NCBI GenBank assembly: GCA_963760715.1
Contig: CAVXDY010000003.1
Location: 1-64,000, forward strand
Direction of reading: 5' to 3'
Length of the DNA stretch: 64,000 bases
From: CAVXDY01 sp963760715
Lineage (GTDB): Bacteria > Actinomycetota > Thermoleophilia > Miltoncostaeales > Miltoncostaeaceae
In this document: piece by piece, positions 49,966-57,851 of the stretch
How the letters are laid out: every line of letters starts with the position of its first letter
Numbering within the stretch: position 1 is the stretch's first letter
Program-made: the position numbers and the translations under genes
The notes under the pieces: model-generated
The model's input: only the letters and a program-made list of their open reading frames with translations
The model's database searches: none
Told to the model about the DNA's origin: nothing

Positions 49966-50879
49966 CGGGACTCCACGGCCGGGAGGCTCGCCGCCCAGCC
50001 GGCCAGCCCGTCGGCGTTCGCGTCGGCCCAGCCCAGCCGCCGCCAGCGCGCCACCACGGCCGGGTCGCGAACGATCGCCTCGAGCGGCAGCAGACGGTCC
50101 AGCTGCGCGGCGATCCGCGCCGTGCCGCCCCCGTCGACCACCGCCGCCCGGGCCGCCTCGCCGGCGCGCGCGAGCTGCTCGCGGGCGATCGCGATGGTCT
50201 CCACCGGGTCGGGGGCCGGACCGAAATGACTCAGGCACAGCGACGTCGGCGCGAGCGCCGCCAGCATCGCCAGGCTCCGGTCGCCGGCCTCCAGGTCGAT
50301 GTCCGGCGGCGGCAGCGCCGGGTAGAGGCCGCCGCCGGGGAAGCGCACGCCCACGGCGTCCCCCGCCATCACCGTCCCGGTGGCCTCGTCGTGCACGGAC
50401 ATGTGGTGGCGCGCATGGCCGAGGGTCTCGCGCATCACCAGGTCCCGGCCCGGGCCGATGGGGATGCGATGCCCGTCCTCGGCGACGTCGATGCGGTCGG
50501 CCGCGGTCGGGTCGAGGCCGCCGTAGAGCGACCAGTGCGCGCCGTAGACCGCCGCCGAGCCCGCGACCAGCCGCAGGGGCTCGGACAGGTGCCGGGCGCC
50601 GCGGCGGTGCACCACCACCCGCGCCCCCGGGAAGGCCCGGGCCAGGATCCCGGTCGCCCCGCAATGGTCCAGGTGGACGTGGGTGAGCACGATCCAGGCG
50701 AGGTCGGCCGGCCCGAGGCCCGCGTCGGCGAGGGCGTCGCGAACGGTCTGGGCCGTGGTGCGGGCGCCCGCGTCGACCAGCGCCGGACGGTCGCCTGCGA
50801 CGAGGTAGACACTCGTCACCCCCTCCATTCCTCCCAGGAGCGTGTCGACCATGGCGATCCCGGGGGCGACCTCGTGCAC
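49962..50879 (-). CDS. metallo-beta-lactamase-fold hydrolase
   Basis: This 305-residue MBL-superfamily protein has the zinc motif THVHLDHCG (HxHxDH), a preceding LVDAGARTT strand, GHARHHMSVHDEATG and MAGDAVGVRF (metal Asp) and a C-terminal helical extension of about 90 residues. It is of the glyoxalase II-like group that hydrolyses thioesters or lactones; the substrate is unknown. GTG 50879 is used. The start lies 29 bases from that of rpiA, so the two promoters must overlap. It is co-translated with the NrtR-like gene. Confidence 0.87.
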   Translation of the reverse strand: MHEVAPGIAMVDTLLGGMEGVTSVYLVAGDRPALVDAGARTTAQTVRDALADAGLGPADLAWIVLTHVHLDHCGATGILARAFPGARVVVHRRGARHLSEPLRLVAGSAAVYGAHWSLYGGLDPTAADRIDVAEDGHRIPIGPGRDLVMRETLGHARHHMSVHDEATGTVMAGDAVGVRFPGGGLYPALPPPDIDLEAGDRSLAMLAALAPTSLCLSHFGPAPDPVETIAIAREQLARAGEAARAAVVDGGGTARIAAQLDRLLPLEAIVRDPAVVARWRRLGWADANADGLAGWAASLPAVESR

Positions 50880-50894
50880 CCCCTGATCGTCGCA

Positions 50895-50900
50895 TAGCCT
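50895..50900 (+). promoter_or_regulatory. -10 TAGCCT of leaderless rpiA
   Basis: The hexamer ends 8 bases before ATG 50909. The opposite strand reads TATGCG at nearly the same place, a possible -10 for the divergent MBL gene. Confidence 0.5.
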
Positions 50901-50908
50901 TCCGCCGC

Positions 50909-51565
50909 ATGAACGAGCGCGAGCGCTCCTGGCGCGCGGCCGGCGAGGCCGCGGCGGCCCAGGTGGAGGACGGGATGCGGGTCGGGCTCGGCACGGGCCG
51001 CGCCGCCGCGGCCGGCATCCGCGCCCTGGGCCGGCGGGTGGCCGCAGGGCTGCGCTGCACCGCGGTGCCCACCTCCCGCGCCAGCACGGCGCTCACCCGG
51101 GAGCTGGGCATCCGGATCGAGCGCCTGCGCCATCCCCTCGACCTGGCCTTCGACGGGGCCGACGCGGTCGATCCCGGAGGGCTGCTCGTGAAGGGCGGCG
51201 GCGGCGCGCTGGTGCGCGAGCGGCTGGTGGCGGACGCCGCGGCGCGGTTCCTGGTGCTGGTGGACGAGCCGAAGCTGGTCGCCTCGCTCGACGAGTGGGG
51301 CGTGCTGCCGGTGGCGGTGGTGCCGTTCGGGGCGGCGCGCGCGGCGTACGAGCTGGCCGACCTGAGCCCGCGCCGCCGGCCGGGGCGCAGCGACGACGGC
51401 CTGGTGATCCTCGACCTCCAGGTGCCCGCCGGGTCCGACTGGAGGCAGGTTGCGGCGCGCGCGTCCGCCGCATCCGGCGTGGTGGACCACGGCCTGTTCC
51501 GGGCGGAGCTGTCCCGGGTCCTGGTCGGGCGGCCGGACGGCACCTGGGGGCCCGCGGGCGCGTAG
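50909..51565 (+). CDS. rpiA: ribose-5-phosphate isomerase A
   Basis: It interconverts ribose 5-phosphate and ribulose 5-phosphate (pentose phosphate pathway). The 218-residue protein has the phosphate loop VGLGTGRAAA, the PTSRAST segment, the catalytic Asp motif DLAFDGADAVDPGG, LVKGGGGALVRERLVA and LPVAVVPFG. It is somewhat shorter than E. coli RpiA (219) and lacks nothing obvious. ATG 50909 is leaderless-type. It precedes murT by 38 bases, but murT has its own -10. Confidence 0.9.
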   Translation: MNERERSWRAAGEAAAAQVEDGMRVGLGTGRAAAAGIRALGRRVAAGLRCTAVPTSRASTALTRELGIRIERLRHPLDLAFDGADAVDPGGLLVKGGGGALVRERLVADAAARFLVLVDEPKLVASLDEWGVLPVAVVPFGAARAAYELADLSPRRRPGRSDDGLVILDLQVPAGSDWRQVAARASAASGVVDHGLFRAELSRVLVGRPDGTWGPAGA

Positions 51566-51590
51566 GGAGGGCCGGGTCCGGGTCCGCCGC

Positions 51591-51596
51591 TACGAT
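51591..51596 (+). promoter_or_regulatory. -10 TACGAT of leaderless murT
   Basis: The hexamer ends 7 bases before GTG 51604, again without a ribosome site. Confidence 0.6.
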
Positions 51597-51603
51597 CACC
51601 CGC

Positions 51604-52980
51604 GTGCCGCCCGCCTCCGTCACCCTCGCCCGCGCCGCCGGGCACCTGTCGCGGCGCCTCGGCCGCGGCGGCGGCACGAGCCTCCCGGGCAAGATCCTGC
51701 TGCGCATGCGGCCCGACGCGCTCGCCGAGCTCGGCCGCGAGCTGCCGCGCGGCGTCACCCTGATCTCGGCGACCAACGGCAAGACCACCACCGCCCGCCT
51801 GGTGGCCTCCTGCGCCCGCGAGGCCGGCTGGGACCTGATCTCCAACCCCTCCGGCGCCAACCTGCTGTCCGGCGTCGCCACGGCCCTCCTGGCCCCGCGC
51901 TCCCACGCCCACCCGCCCGAGGCCGCCCTGTTCGAGGTGGACGAGGCGGCGCTCTCGGAGGTGGCCCGCCAGCTCCCCCCGCGGGTGCTGCTGCTGATGA
52001 ACCTCTTCCGCGACCAGCTCGACCGCCACGGGGAGCTCGAGCAGCTGGCCGACCGCTGGCAGCGGCTGGTGGCGGAGCTGCCGGCCTCGTCCACCCCGGT
52101 GCTGAACGCCGACGACCCGGCCATCGCCGCCCTGGCCGGCCGGCGCCCGGGCGTGCTGACCTTCGGCATCGACGACCCGGCGGTGGCGCTGCCCGGGGGC
52201 CTCCCCCACGCCGCCGACTCCACGCGCTGCCGGGCGTGCTCGGCGCCCCTCGCCTACGACCTTGTCATCCTCGGCCACCTGGGCCACTGGCGCTGCCCGA
52301 GCTGCGAGGCCCGCCGGCCCGTGCCCGACGTGCGCGCGACGCACGTCGAGCTGCGCGGCGTGCACGGCATCGCGATCCGGATCGAGACACCCGGGGGAAC
52401 GATCCAGGCGGAACTGGACCTTCCCGGCGTGCACAACGCCTACAACGCCACGGCCGCCGTGGCGACGGCGCTCGCCATGGGCGCCCCGGCCGCCGCCATC
52501 GTCCGCGGCCTGGCGGCCAGCCCGGCGGCCTTCGGGCGCGCGGAGCGGGTGCGCCTCGACGGGCGCGAGCTGGTGCTGCTGCTGGCGAAGAACCCCACCG
52601 GCGCGAACGAGACCGTGCGCACGATCCTGCTCGACCCGGAGCCGCCGCACCTGCTGATCGCCCTGAACGACCGCACGGCCGACGGCAACGACGTCTCCTG
52701 GATCTGGGACGTGGACTACGAGCCCCTGCTCGCCCGCGCCGCGTCCCTCACGCTCACGGGCGACCGCGCCTACGACCTGGCCCTGCGCGTGCGCTACTCA
52801 GGCGTTGACGTCCCCGGGCTCCGGGTCCTCCCCGACCCCGAGAGCGCGCTCGACGCGGCCGTGGCCGCCACCCCGGTGGGCGGAACGCTCTACGTCCTGC
52901 CCACCTACACGGCGATGCTGGGGCTCCGGGAGACGCTCGTCCGGCGCGGCGTCGCGGAGGCCTTCTGGCGTGAGCGATGA
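51604..52980 (+). CDS. murT: lipid II isoglutaminyl synthase subunit MurT
   Basis: It amidates the D-Glu of lipid II to D-isoglutamine with GatD. The 458-residue Mur-ligase-fold protein has the ATP loop ISATNGKTTTARL, a zinc-ribbon-like Cys4 (CRAC ... CPSC, about residues 209-240), the DUF1727 C-terminal domain with LLLAKNPTGANETVR, and NDRTADGNDVSWIWDVDYE. GTG 51604 is leaderless-type and keeps the short basic N-terminus. Unusually, a methyltransferase gene separates it from gatD. Confidence 0.94.
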   Translation: MPPASVTLARAAGHLSRRLGRGGGTSLPGKILLRMRPDALAELGRELPRGVTLISATNGKTTTARLVASCAREAGWDLISNPSGANLLSGVATALLAPRSHAHPPEAALFEVDEAALSEVARQLPPRVLLLMNLFRDQLDRHGELEQLADRWQRLVAELPASSTPVLNADDPAIAALAGRRPGVLTFGIDDPAVALPGGLPHAADSTRCRACSAPLAYDLVILGHLGHWRCPSCEARRPVPDVRATHVELRGVHGIAIRIETPGGTIQAELDLPGVHNAYNATAAVATALAMGAPAAAIVRGLAASPAAFGRAERVRLDGRELVLLLAKNPTGANETVRTILLDPEPPHLLIALNDRTADGNDVSWIWDVDYEPLLARAASLTLTGDRAYDLALRVRYSGVDVPGLRVLPDPESALDAAVAATPVGGTLYVLPTYTAMLGLRETLVRRGVAEAFWRER

Positions 52981-53737
52981 CGAGGCCCGGGGCTTCGCCC
53001 TCGAGCACGCCCATTACACGCGGGACATCCCCTTCTGGCGCACGGCCGCGGCGCGGCTCGGGTCGCCGGTGCTCGACCTGGGGTGCGCCACCGGCCGCGT
53101 CACCCTGCCGCTGGCGCGGGACGGCGCCGAGGTGTGGGCGCTCGACCGGTCGCCGGCGATGCTGGCCGAGCTGGAGCGGCTCCTGCAAGCCGAGGCGCCC
53201 GAGGTCCGGGCGCGGGTGCGGACCGTCCCGGGCGACCTGGCCGGTTTCCGCCTCGACCGGGCGTTCCGGCTGGTGCTGATCGCGATGAACACCCTCCAGG
53301 TCCTCACGGAGCCCGCCGACCGGCTGGCCTGCCTCACCGCGGCGCGCGAGCACCTCGCCCCGGGCGGCGAGCTGATCTTCGACGTCGCACTGCCCGACGC
53401 CGAGGAGATCGTGACCACGATGGGCATGGAGCGCCCCGGCGGGCTGCACCACGACCCCGCCAGCGGGGCGACCCTGGAGCACTCGGCCTGGTACGACCGC
53501 TGGGAGCCCGGCACCCACACCCTGGAGTTCACGCTCCGCACGGAGCGGCGGACGGGCGGCGGCCCGCCGAGCACGGTCCTGCGCCGGCACCGCGTACACC
53601 TGTTCAGCCCCGAGGAGATCGGCGCGCTGCTGGAGGGGGCGGGGCTCGAGCCGATCGAGGTGCTCGGCGACTTCGACGGCTCGCCGGTGCTCGCCGGCTC
53701 CGAGCGCCAGATCCAGCGCTGCCGGGCCGCCGCATGA
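52970..53737 (+). CDS. SAM-dependent methyltransferase inside the murT-gatD operon
   Basis: This 255-residue class I methyltransferase has motif I VLDLGCATGRVTLPLA (about residues 35-50), acidic motif II WALDRSPAMLAEL, and ReLPGG-like post-motif HLAPGGELIFDVALP. The later part matches the Methyltransf_25-type cap (GLHHDPASGATLEHSAWYDRW). The target is unknown. GTG 52970 overlaps the murT stop by 11 bases, and its stop overlaps the gatD start by 4, so it is fully embedded. This suggests a link to cell-wall precursor metabolism. Confidence 0.88.
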   Translation: MSDDEARGFALEHAHYTRDIPFWRTAAARLGSPVLDLGCATGRVTLPLARDGAEVWALDRSPAMLAELERLLQAEAPEVRARVRTVPGDLAGFRLDRAFRLVLIAMNTLQVLTEPADRLACLTAAREHLAPGGELIFDVALPDAEEIVTTMGMERPGGLHHDPASGATLEHSAWYDRWEPGTHTLEFTLRTERRTGGGPPSTVLRRHRVHLFSPEEIGALLEGAGLEPIEVLGDFDGSPVLAGSERQIQRCRAAA

Positions 53738-54483
53738 GCACGCTGCGCCTGTGCCACCTGTACCCCGGCGAGATGAACATCTACGCCGACCGGGGCAACA
53801 TCGCCGTCCTGGAGCGCCGCCTCGCCTGGCGGGGGCTCGCGCTGGAGGTGACCGAGCTCGGCCTGGGCGACCGGATCGAGCCCGGGCGGCACGACCTCTT
53901 CTACCTGGGCGGCGGCCAGGATCGCGACCAGGCCGTCGTGGCCGACGACATGGTGGCCACCAAGGCCGAGGGCCTCCACGCCGCCGTGGCCGACGGGGCC
54001 GCGGTGGTGTGCGTCTGCGGGGGGTTCCAGCTCGCCGGGCACGGCTACACCGGCGCCGACGGCTCGAGGATGCCGGGCGTCGGGATCCTCGACCTCGACA
54101 CCGTCGCCGGCCCCACGAGGCTCATCGGCGACATCGTGATCGAGGCCGACCTCGACGGCGAGCGCCACCGGCTCGTGGGCTTCGAGAACCACGCCGGCCG
54201 CACGCGGCTGGGCCCCGGATGCCGGCCGCTCGGCCGGGTGGTCAGCGGCCACGGCAACAACGGCGACGACGGCGGCGAGGGCGGCGTCGCGGGCCGGGTG
54301 GTGGGCACCTATCTCCACGGGCCGCTCCTGCCGAAGAACCCCTGGCTGGCCGACCGCCTGATCGCCTGGGGGCTGGCCCACGCCACGGGCGCCGAGCCCG
54401 AGCTGGAGCCGCTCGACGACTCCCTGGAGGACGCGGCCCACGCGGCCGCCACGACCCGGGCCATGAGGGCGCGCTCCCGCTGA
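53734..54483 (+). CDS. gatD: lipid II isoglutaminyl synthase glutaminase subunit GatD
   Basis: This 249-residue class I glutamine amidotransferase supplies ammonia to MurT. The nucleophile Cys is in VVCVCGGFQLAGHGY; the catalytic His is in GTYLHGPLLPKNP. The opening LCHLYPGEMNIYADRGNIAVL is characteristic of GatD/CobQ-like proteins. ATG 53734 overlaps the methyltransferase stop (ATGA). Operon with murT. Confidence 0.94.
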   Translation: MSTLRLCHLYPGEMNIYADRGNIAVLERRLAWRGLALEVTELGLGDRIEPGRHDLFYLGGGQDRDQAVVADDMVATKAEGLHAAVADGAAVVCVCGGFQLAGHGYTGADGSRMPGVGILDLDTVAGPTRLIGDIVIEADLDGERHRLVGFENHAGRTRLGPGCRPLGRVVSGHGNNGDDGGEGGVAGRVVGTYLHGPLLPKNPWLADRLIAWGLAHATGAEPELEPLDDSLEDAAHAAATTRAMRARSR

Positions 54484-54500
54484 CCGCCGGCGCGGCGAGA

Positions 54501-54938
54501 TCAGCCTCCCGTCGAGCCGAACCCTCCGTCGCCGCGCCCGTCGGAGCGCGGCAGCTCGGAGGTCTCGACCGCGCGCGACATCGCGATCGGGGCGATCACG
54601 AGCTGCGCGATGCGGTCGCCGGCCTCCACGCGGTGGGCCTCGGCGCCGAGGTTGATCATCACCACCAGCAGCTCCCCCCGGTAGCCCGCGTCGATCAGGC
54701 CGGGGGAGTTGGCGAGCGTCACCCCGTGCCGGCGGGCGAGGCCCGATCGCGGCAGCACGAGGCCGGCGTGGCCGGGCGGGACCGCGATCGCGATGCCGGT
54801 CGGCACGGCCACGCGCGCCCCGGGGGCCAGGTCGCGGGCCTCGGCGGCCACCAGGTCGAGGCCGGCGTCGCCGGGATGGGCCCGCTCGGGGATGCGCCCC
54901 TCGGGGCGCAGCCGGAGCACCGGCAGGTCGGGGGCCAC
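54501..54938 (-). CDS. dut: dUTP diphosphatase
   Basis: It hydrolyses dUTP to dUMP, keeping uracil out of DNA. The 145-residue trimeric-type dUTPase has all five motifs: PGDAGLDLVA (1), LPRSGLARRHGV (2), GLIDAGYRGELLVVMIN (3), VEAGDRIAQLVIAPI (4) and the C-terminal P-loop-like GRGDGGFGSTGG (5). GTG 54938 lies 6 bases after the aminotransferase stop. It is the last gene of the miaB operon. Confidence 0.95.
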   Translation of the reverse strand: MAPDLPVLRLRPEGRIPERAHPGDAGLDLVAAEARDLAPGARVAVPTGIAIAVPPGHAGLVLPRSGLARRHGVTLANSPGLIDAGYRGELLVVMINLGAEAHRVEAGDRIAQLVIAPIAMSRAVETSELPRSDGRGDGGFGSTGG

Positions 54939-54944
54939 CGGGAT

Positions 54945-56121
54945 CTAGGCGTCGACGAGGGCGGCGATGCGGTCGGCGGCCTCGTTGAGGCGCTCGTCCG
55001 GCACCGTCAGGCTCATGCGCACGAACCCCTCGCCGCTGGCCCCATAGGCCGCGCCGGGCGAGATCACCACGGCCGCCTCCTCGAGCACCCGCTCGGTGAA
55101 CGAGGCGGAGGTCTCGCCGTCGGGCACGCGGGCCCAGACGTAGATCGCGCCCTTCGGCGGGTCCACCCGCAGGCCGATCCGCCGGAGCGCGGCGACCAGC
55201 ACGTCGCGGCGGCGCTGGTAGATCGCGCACATCTCCTGCACGGACGACTGATCGGAGCGCAGGGCGGCGGCGGCGGCCTCCTGGACGGCCTCGAACATGC
55301 CGCTGTCGATGTTCGTCTTGAGCTGCCAGTAGGCGCCCACGAGGTCGGCGTTGCCCACCACGGCCCCGGCCCGCCAGCCGGTCATGTTGTAGGTCTTCGA
55401 GAGCGAGAAGATCTCGATCCCCACGTCGATGGCGCCCGGCGTCTCGAGGAACGAGGGCGCGCGGTAGCCGTCGTACGTGATCTCGGAGTAGGCGTTGTCG
55501 TGCACGACGATCAGCTCGTGGCGGCGCGCGAACGCGACCGCCCGCTCGAAGAAGTCGTCCTCGATCACCCCGCCGGTGGGGTTGTTGGGGTAGTTGAGGA
55601 ACATCATCCGCGCGCGGGCGGCGACGTCCGCCGGGATGGCCTCCAGGTCGGGCTGGAACCCCAGCTCCGGCAGGAGGGGCATGGCGACCGGCTCGGCGCC
55701 CGCCAGCAGCGGCCCGGTGGTGTAGACGGGGTAGCCCGGATCGCTCGCCAGGGCGACGTCGCCGGGGTCGAGGAAGGCCAGGTTCACGTTGGCCACGGCC
55801 TCCTTGGCGCCCAGCGCGGGGATGATCTCCGTGGCGGGGTCGAGGGTGACGCCGAAGCGCGTCGCGTAGAAGCCGGCCACGGCCTCGCGGAAGGACGCCC
55901 GCCCCCGGTTGGACGGGTACTGGTGGGTGTCCGGGCGGCCGACCTGGTCGCGCATGGCGGCGACCACCACCTCGGGGGTCGGCGTGTCGGGGTCGCCGAT
56001 GCCCAGCGAGATGATGTTCGACGCCCTCGGCCCGCTTGGCCGCGATCTTCTGCTCGATCTGGGCGAACAGGTACGGGGGCAGCCGGCGGAGCCGCTCGGC
56101 CCCGACGACGCGCGCCGTCAG
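54945..56121 (-). pseudogene. dapL: LL-diaminopimelate aminotransferase-like, one-base frameshift
   Basis: This PLP fold-type I aminotransferase has the Lys site SLSKTYNMTGWRAG, NYPNNPTGG, and the Tyr/Asp site VHDNAYSEITYDG. The opening ARVVGAERLRRLPPYLFAQI is followed by EQKIAAKRAEG in one frame, and the rest, VDIISLGIGDPDTPTPEV onward, in another. An extra T in the run at 56017-56018 causes the shift; removing it restores about 391 residues. The first codon is most likely CTG 56121, overlapping the dapF stop (CTGA). The position next to dapF fits lysine/diaminopimelate synthesis. Sequence error is at least as likely as real loss. Confidence 0.82.
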
Positions 56122-56924
56122 AGCTCCTCCAGCGCGCGGACGAGGTCGGGCGACAGCTCGCCCCGGTAGAGCTCCTGCGCCGGTCCGGTCATCGTGACCT
56201 CCAGGTCGCCGTCGACGGCGACCTCGAGGTCGCCCCCCTTGAGATGGACCGTCACGGGGCTGGTGAGGCCGCCGAGGCGCACCGCCGCGACCGCGGCCGC
56301 GCAGGCGCCGGTGCCGCACGCGAGCGTCTCGCCCACCCCCCGCTCCCACACCCGCATCGTCAGCTCCGACGGGCCCTCGGAGCGCACGAACTCGACGTTG
56401 GTGCGCTGCGGGAAGCGATCGGCCACCTCGATGACGGGGCCCAGCCGCTCCACGACCTCCGCGGGGCTCGCGTGCTCGATGACGGCGTGCGGGTTGCCCA
56501 TCGACACCTCGGCCAGCTCGACGACCTCACCGTTCACCCGCAGGTCGTGCCGGCGCTCGCCGGAAGGGAAGCGCGCGCGGCCCATCTGGACCTCCACGCG
56601 GCCGCCGTCCAGCGTGCGGACGGTCACGGGGCCGCCGCCGGTGAGGATGCGCCCGTCGGCGGGGAGCCGGCCGTCGGCCTCGAGGTGGCGCGCCACCATG
56701 CGGATGCCGTTGCCGCAGTTCTCGGCCTGGCTGCCGTCGGGGTTCCAGACGGTCATCCGCGGCACGCCCTCCTCGAAGGACACCTCGAGGATCCCGTCGC
56801 CGCCCACGCCGAAGTGCGGGTCGCAGATGCGCCGGGCGCGCGCCGCCGTCAGAGCCAGCGGCCACGCCTCGCGATCGACGATCAGGTAGTCGTTGCCCAG
56901 GCCGTGCCACTTGGCGAATCTCAC
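56118..56924 (-). CDS. dapF: diaminopimelate epimerase
   Basis: It converts LL- to meso-diaminopimelate for lysine and peptidoglycan. The 268-residue protein has both catalytic Cys: NPDGSQAENCGNGIRM (first) and GETLACGTGACAAAVAAV (second). The opening FAKWHGLGNDYLIVD and VSMGNPHAVI are also family features. GTG 56924 overlaps the miaA stop by 4 bases. Confidence 0.95.
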   Translation of the reverse strand: MRFAKWHGLGNDYLIVDREAWPLALTAARARRICDPHFGVGGDGILEVSFEEGVPRMTVWNPDGSQAENCGNGIRMVARHLEADGRLPADGRILTGGGPVTVRTLDGGRVEVQMGRARFPSGERRHDLRVNGEVVELAEVSMGNPHAVIEHASPAEVVERLGPVIEVADRFPQRTNVEFVRSEGPSELTMRVWERGVGETLACGTGACAAAVAAVRLGGLTSPVTVHLKGGDLEVAVDGDLEVTMTGPAQELYRGELSPDLVRALEEL

Positions 56925-57850
56925 CCCTCGGAGACTACCGAACCGCCCCTCGCGTCCCTCCACAGCGCCAGCAGGCGCGGCAGGGCCGCCTCGGCCGGCG
57001 CGTCGCCCAGATCGAGGGCCACGGCGCCCGGGGTCTTGCGCAACCAGGTCAGCTGCTTGCGGGCCAGCCGTCGGGTCCGTGCGGCCAGGCGCTCGGGGAG
57101 CTCGGACGCGCCGAGCTCGCCGGCGCGCAGCGCGCGCACCTCGCGCACGCCGATCACCTGCGCGGCCTCGCGCGAGAGCCCGGGCGTGTCCAGGGCGGCC
57201 TCGATCTCGGCGACCAGGCCGTCGTCGAGCTCGCGCCGTACCCGCTCGGCGATACGCCGGTCGAGCTCCTCGCGGGCGCGGGTGACGGCCACCAGCAGGG
57301 TCGGCCGGCGCGTCCGGGCCGACCACAGCTCACCGGGTCCGGGCTGGGCGGATCCGCCGGCGGCCACCTGCAGGGCGCGCGCCAGGCGGCGTGGGTTGGC
57401 GGCGTCGACGCGCTCGGCCGCCGCCGGGTCGCGCGAGGCAAGCGCGCGGAGGGCCCCGGCGGGGTCGTGCTCCACCAGGCGCTCCGACCACTCGCGCAGC
57501 TCCGGCTCGGGCTCGTCCGGGAAGGTCAGATCCGCCAGAGCGGCGCGCAGGTAGAGCCCGGTGCCGCCCGCGACCACCGGCACGCGCCCCTCCGCGAGGG
57601 CGCGGTCGATGGCCGCGTGCGCCACCCGGGCGAAGCCCGCCGCCGTGGAGCCCTCCGTGAGCTCCAGGTCGCCCACCCCGTGGTGGGGCACCTCCGCCAG
57701 CTGCGCCGCGCGCGGGCTGTCGGCGGCGATCTCCAGCCCGCGGTAGCGCTGGAAGGGGTCGGCCACCACCACCTCGCCTCCCAGCTCCCGCGCCGCGGCG
57801 TGGGCCAGCGCGCTCTTCCCCGCGGCGGTCGGCCCGAAGAGGGCGAGGAC
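56921..57850 (-). CDS. miaA: tRNA dimethylallyltransferase
   Basis: It adds a dimethylallyl group to A37 of tRNAs reading UNN codons; MiaB then completes the modification. Features are Walker A FGPTAAGKSALAHAAA, then VVVADPFQRYRGLEIA (usually D-S/A-x-Q-x-Y), VVAGGTGLYLRAAL, RDPAAAERVDAANPRRLARAL and RRLARKQLTWLRK. No ATG/GTG/TTG precedes Walker A in frame. Homology starts at VLALFGPT, whose first codon is GTC (57848-57850), one base after the miaB stop. GTG codons inside VVVAD would delete the P-loop. I annotate from GTC (309 aa); a G-to-C change or sequence error of a GTG start is likely. Confidence 0.88.
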   Translation of the reverse strand, partial: VLALFGPTAAGKSALAHAAARELGGEVVVADPFQRYRGLEIAADSPRAAQLAEVPHHGVGDLELTEGSTAAGFARVAHAAIDRALAEGRVPVVAGGTGLYLRAALADLTFPDEPEPELREWSERLVEHDPAGALRALASRDPAAAERVDAANPRRLARALQVAAGGSAQPGPGELWSARTRRPTLLVAVTRAREELDRRIAERVRRELDDGLVAEIEAALDTPGLSREAAQVIGVREVRALRAGELGASELPERLAARTRRLARKQLTWLRKTPGAVALDLGDAPAEAALPRLLALWRDARGGSVVSEG

Positions 57851-57851
57851 C

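Noticed and set aside
53014..56349. 1,111-codon minus-strand frame
   Set aside because: It is a shadow of the murT operon and dut/dapL genes; only a short N-terminal piece of the aminotransferase is real in this frame.
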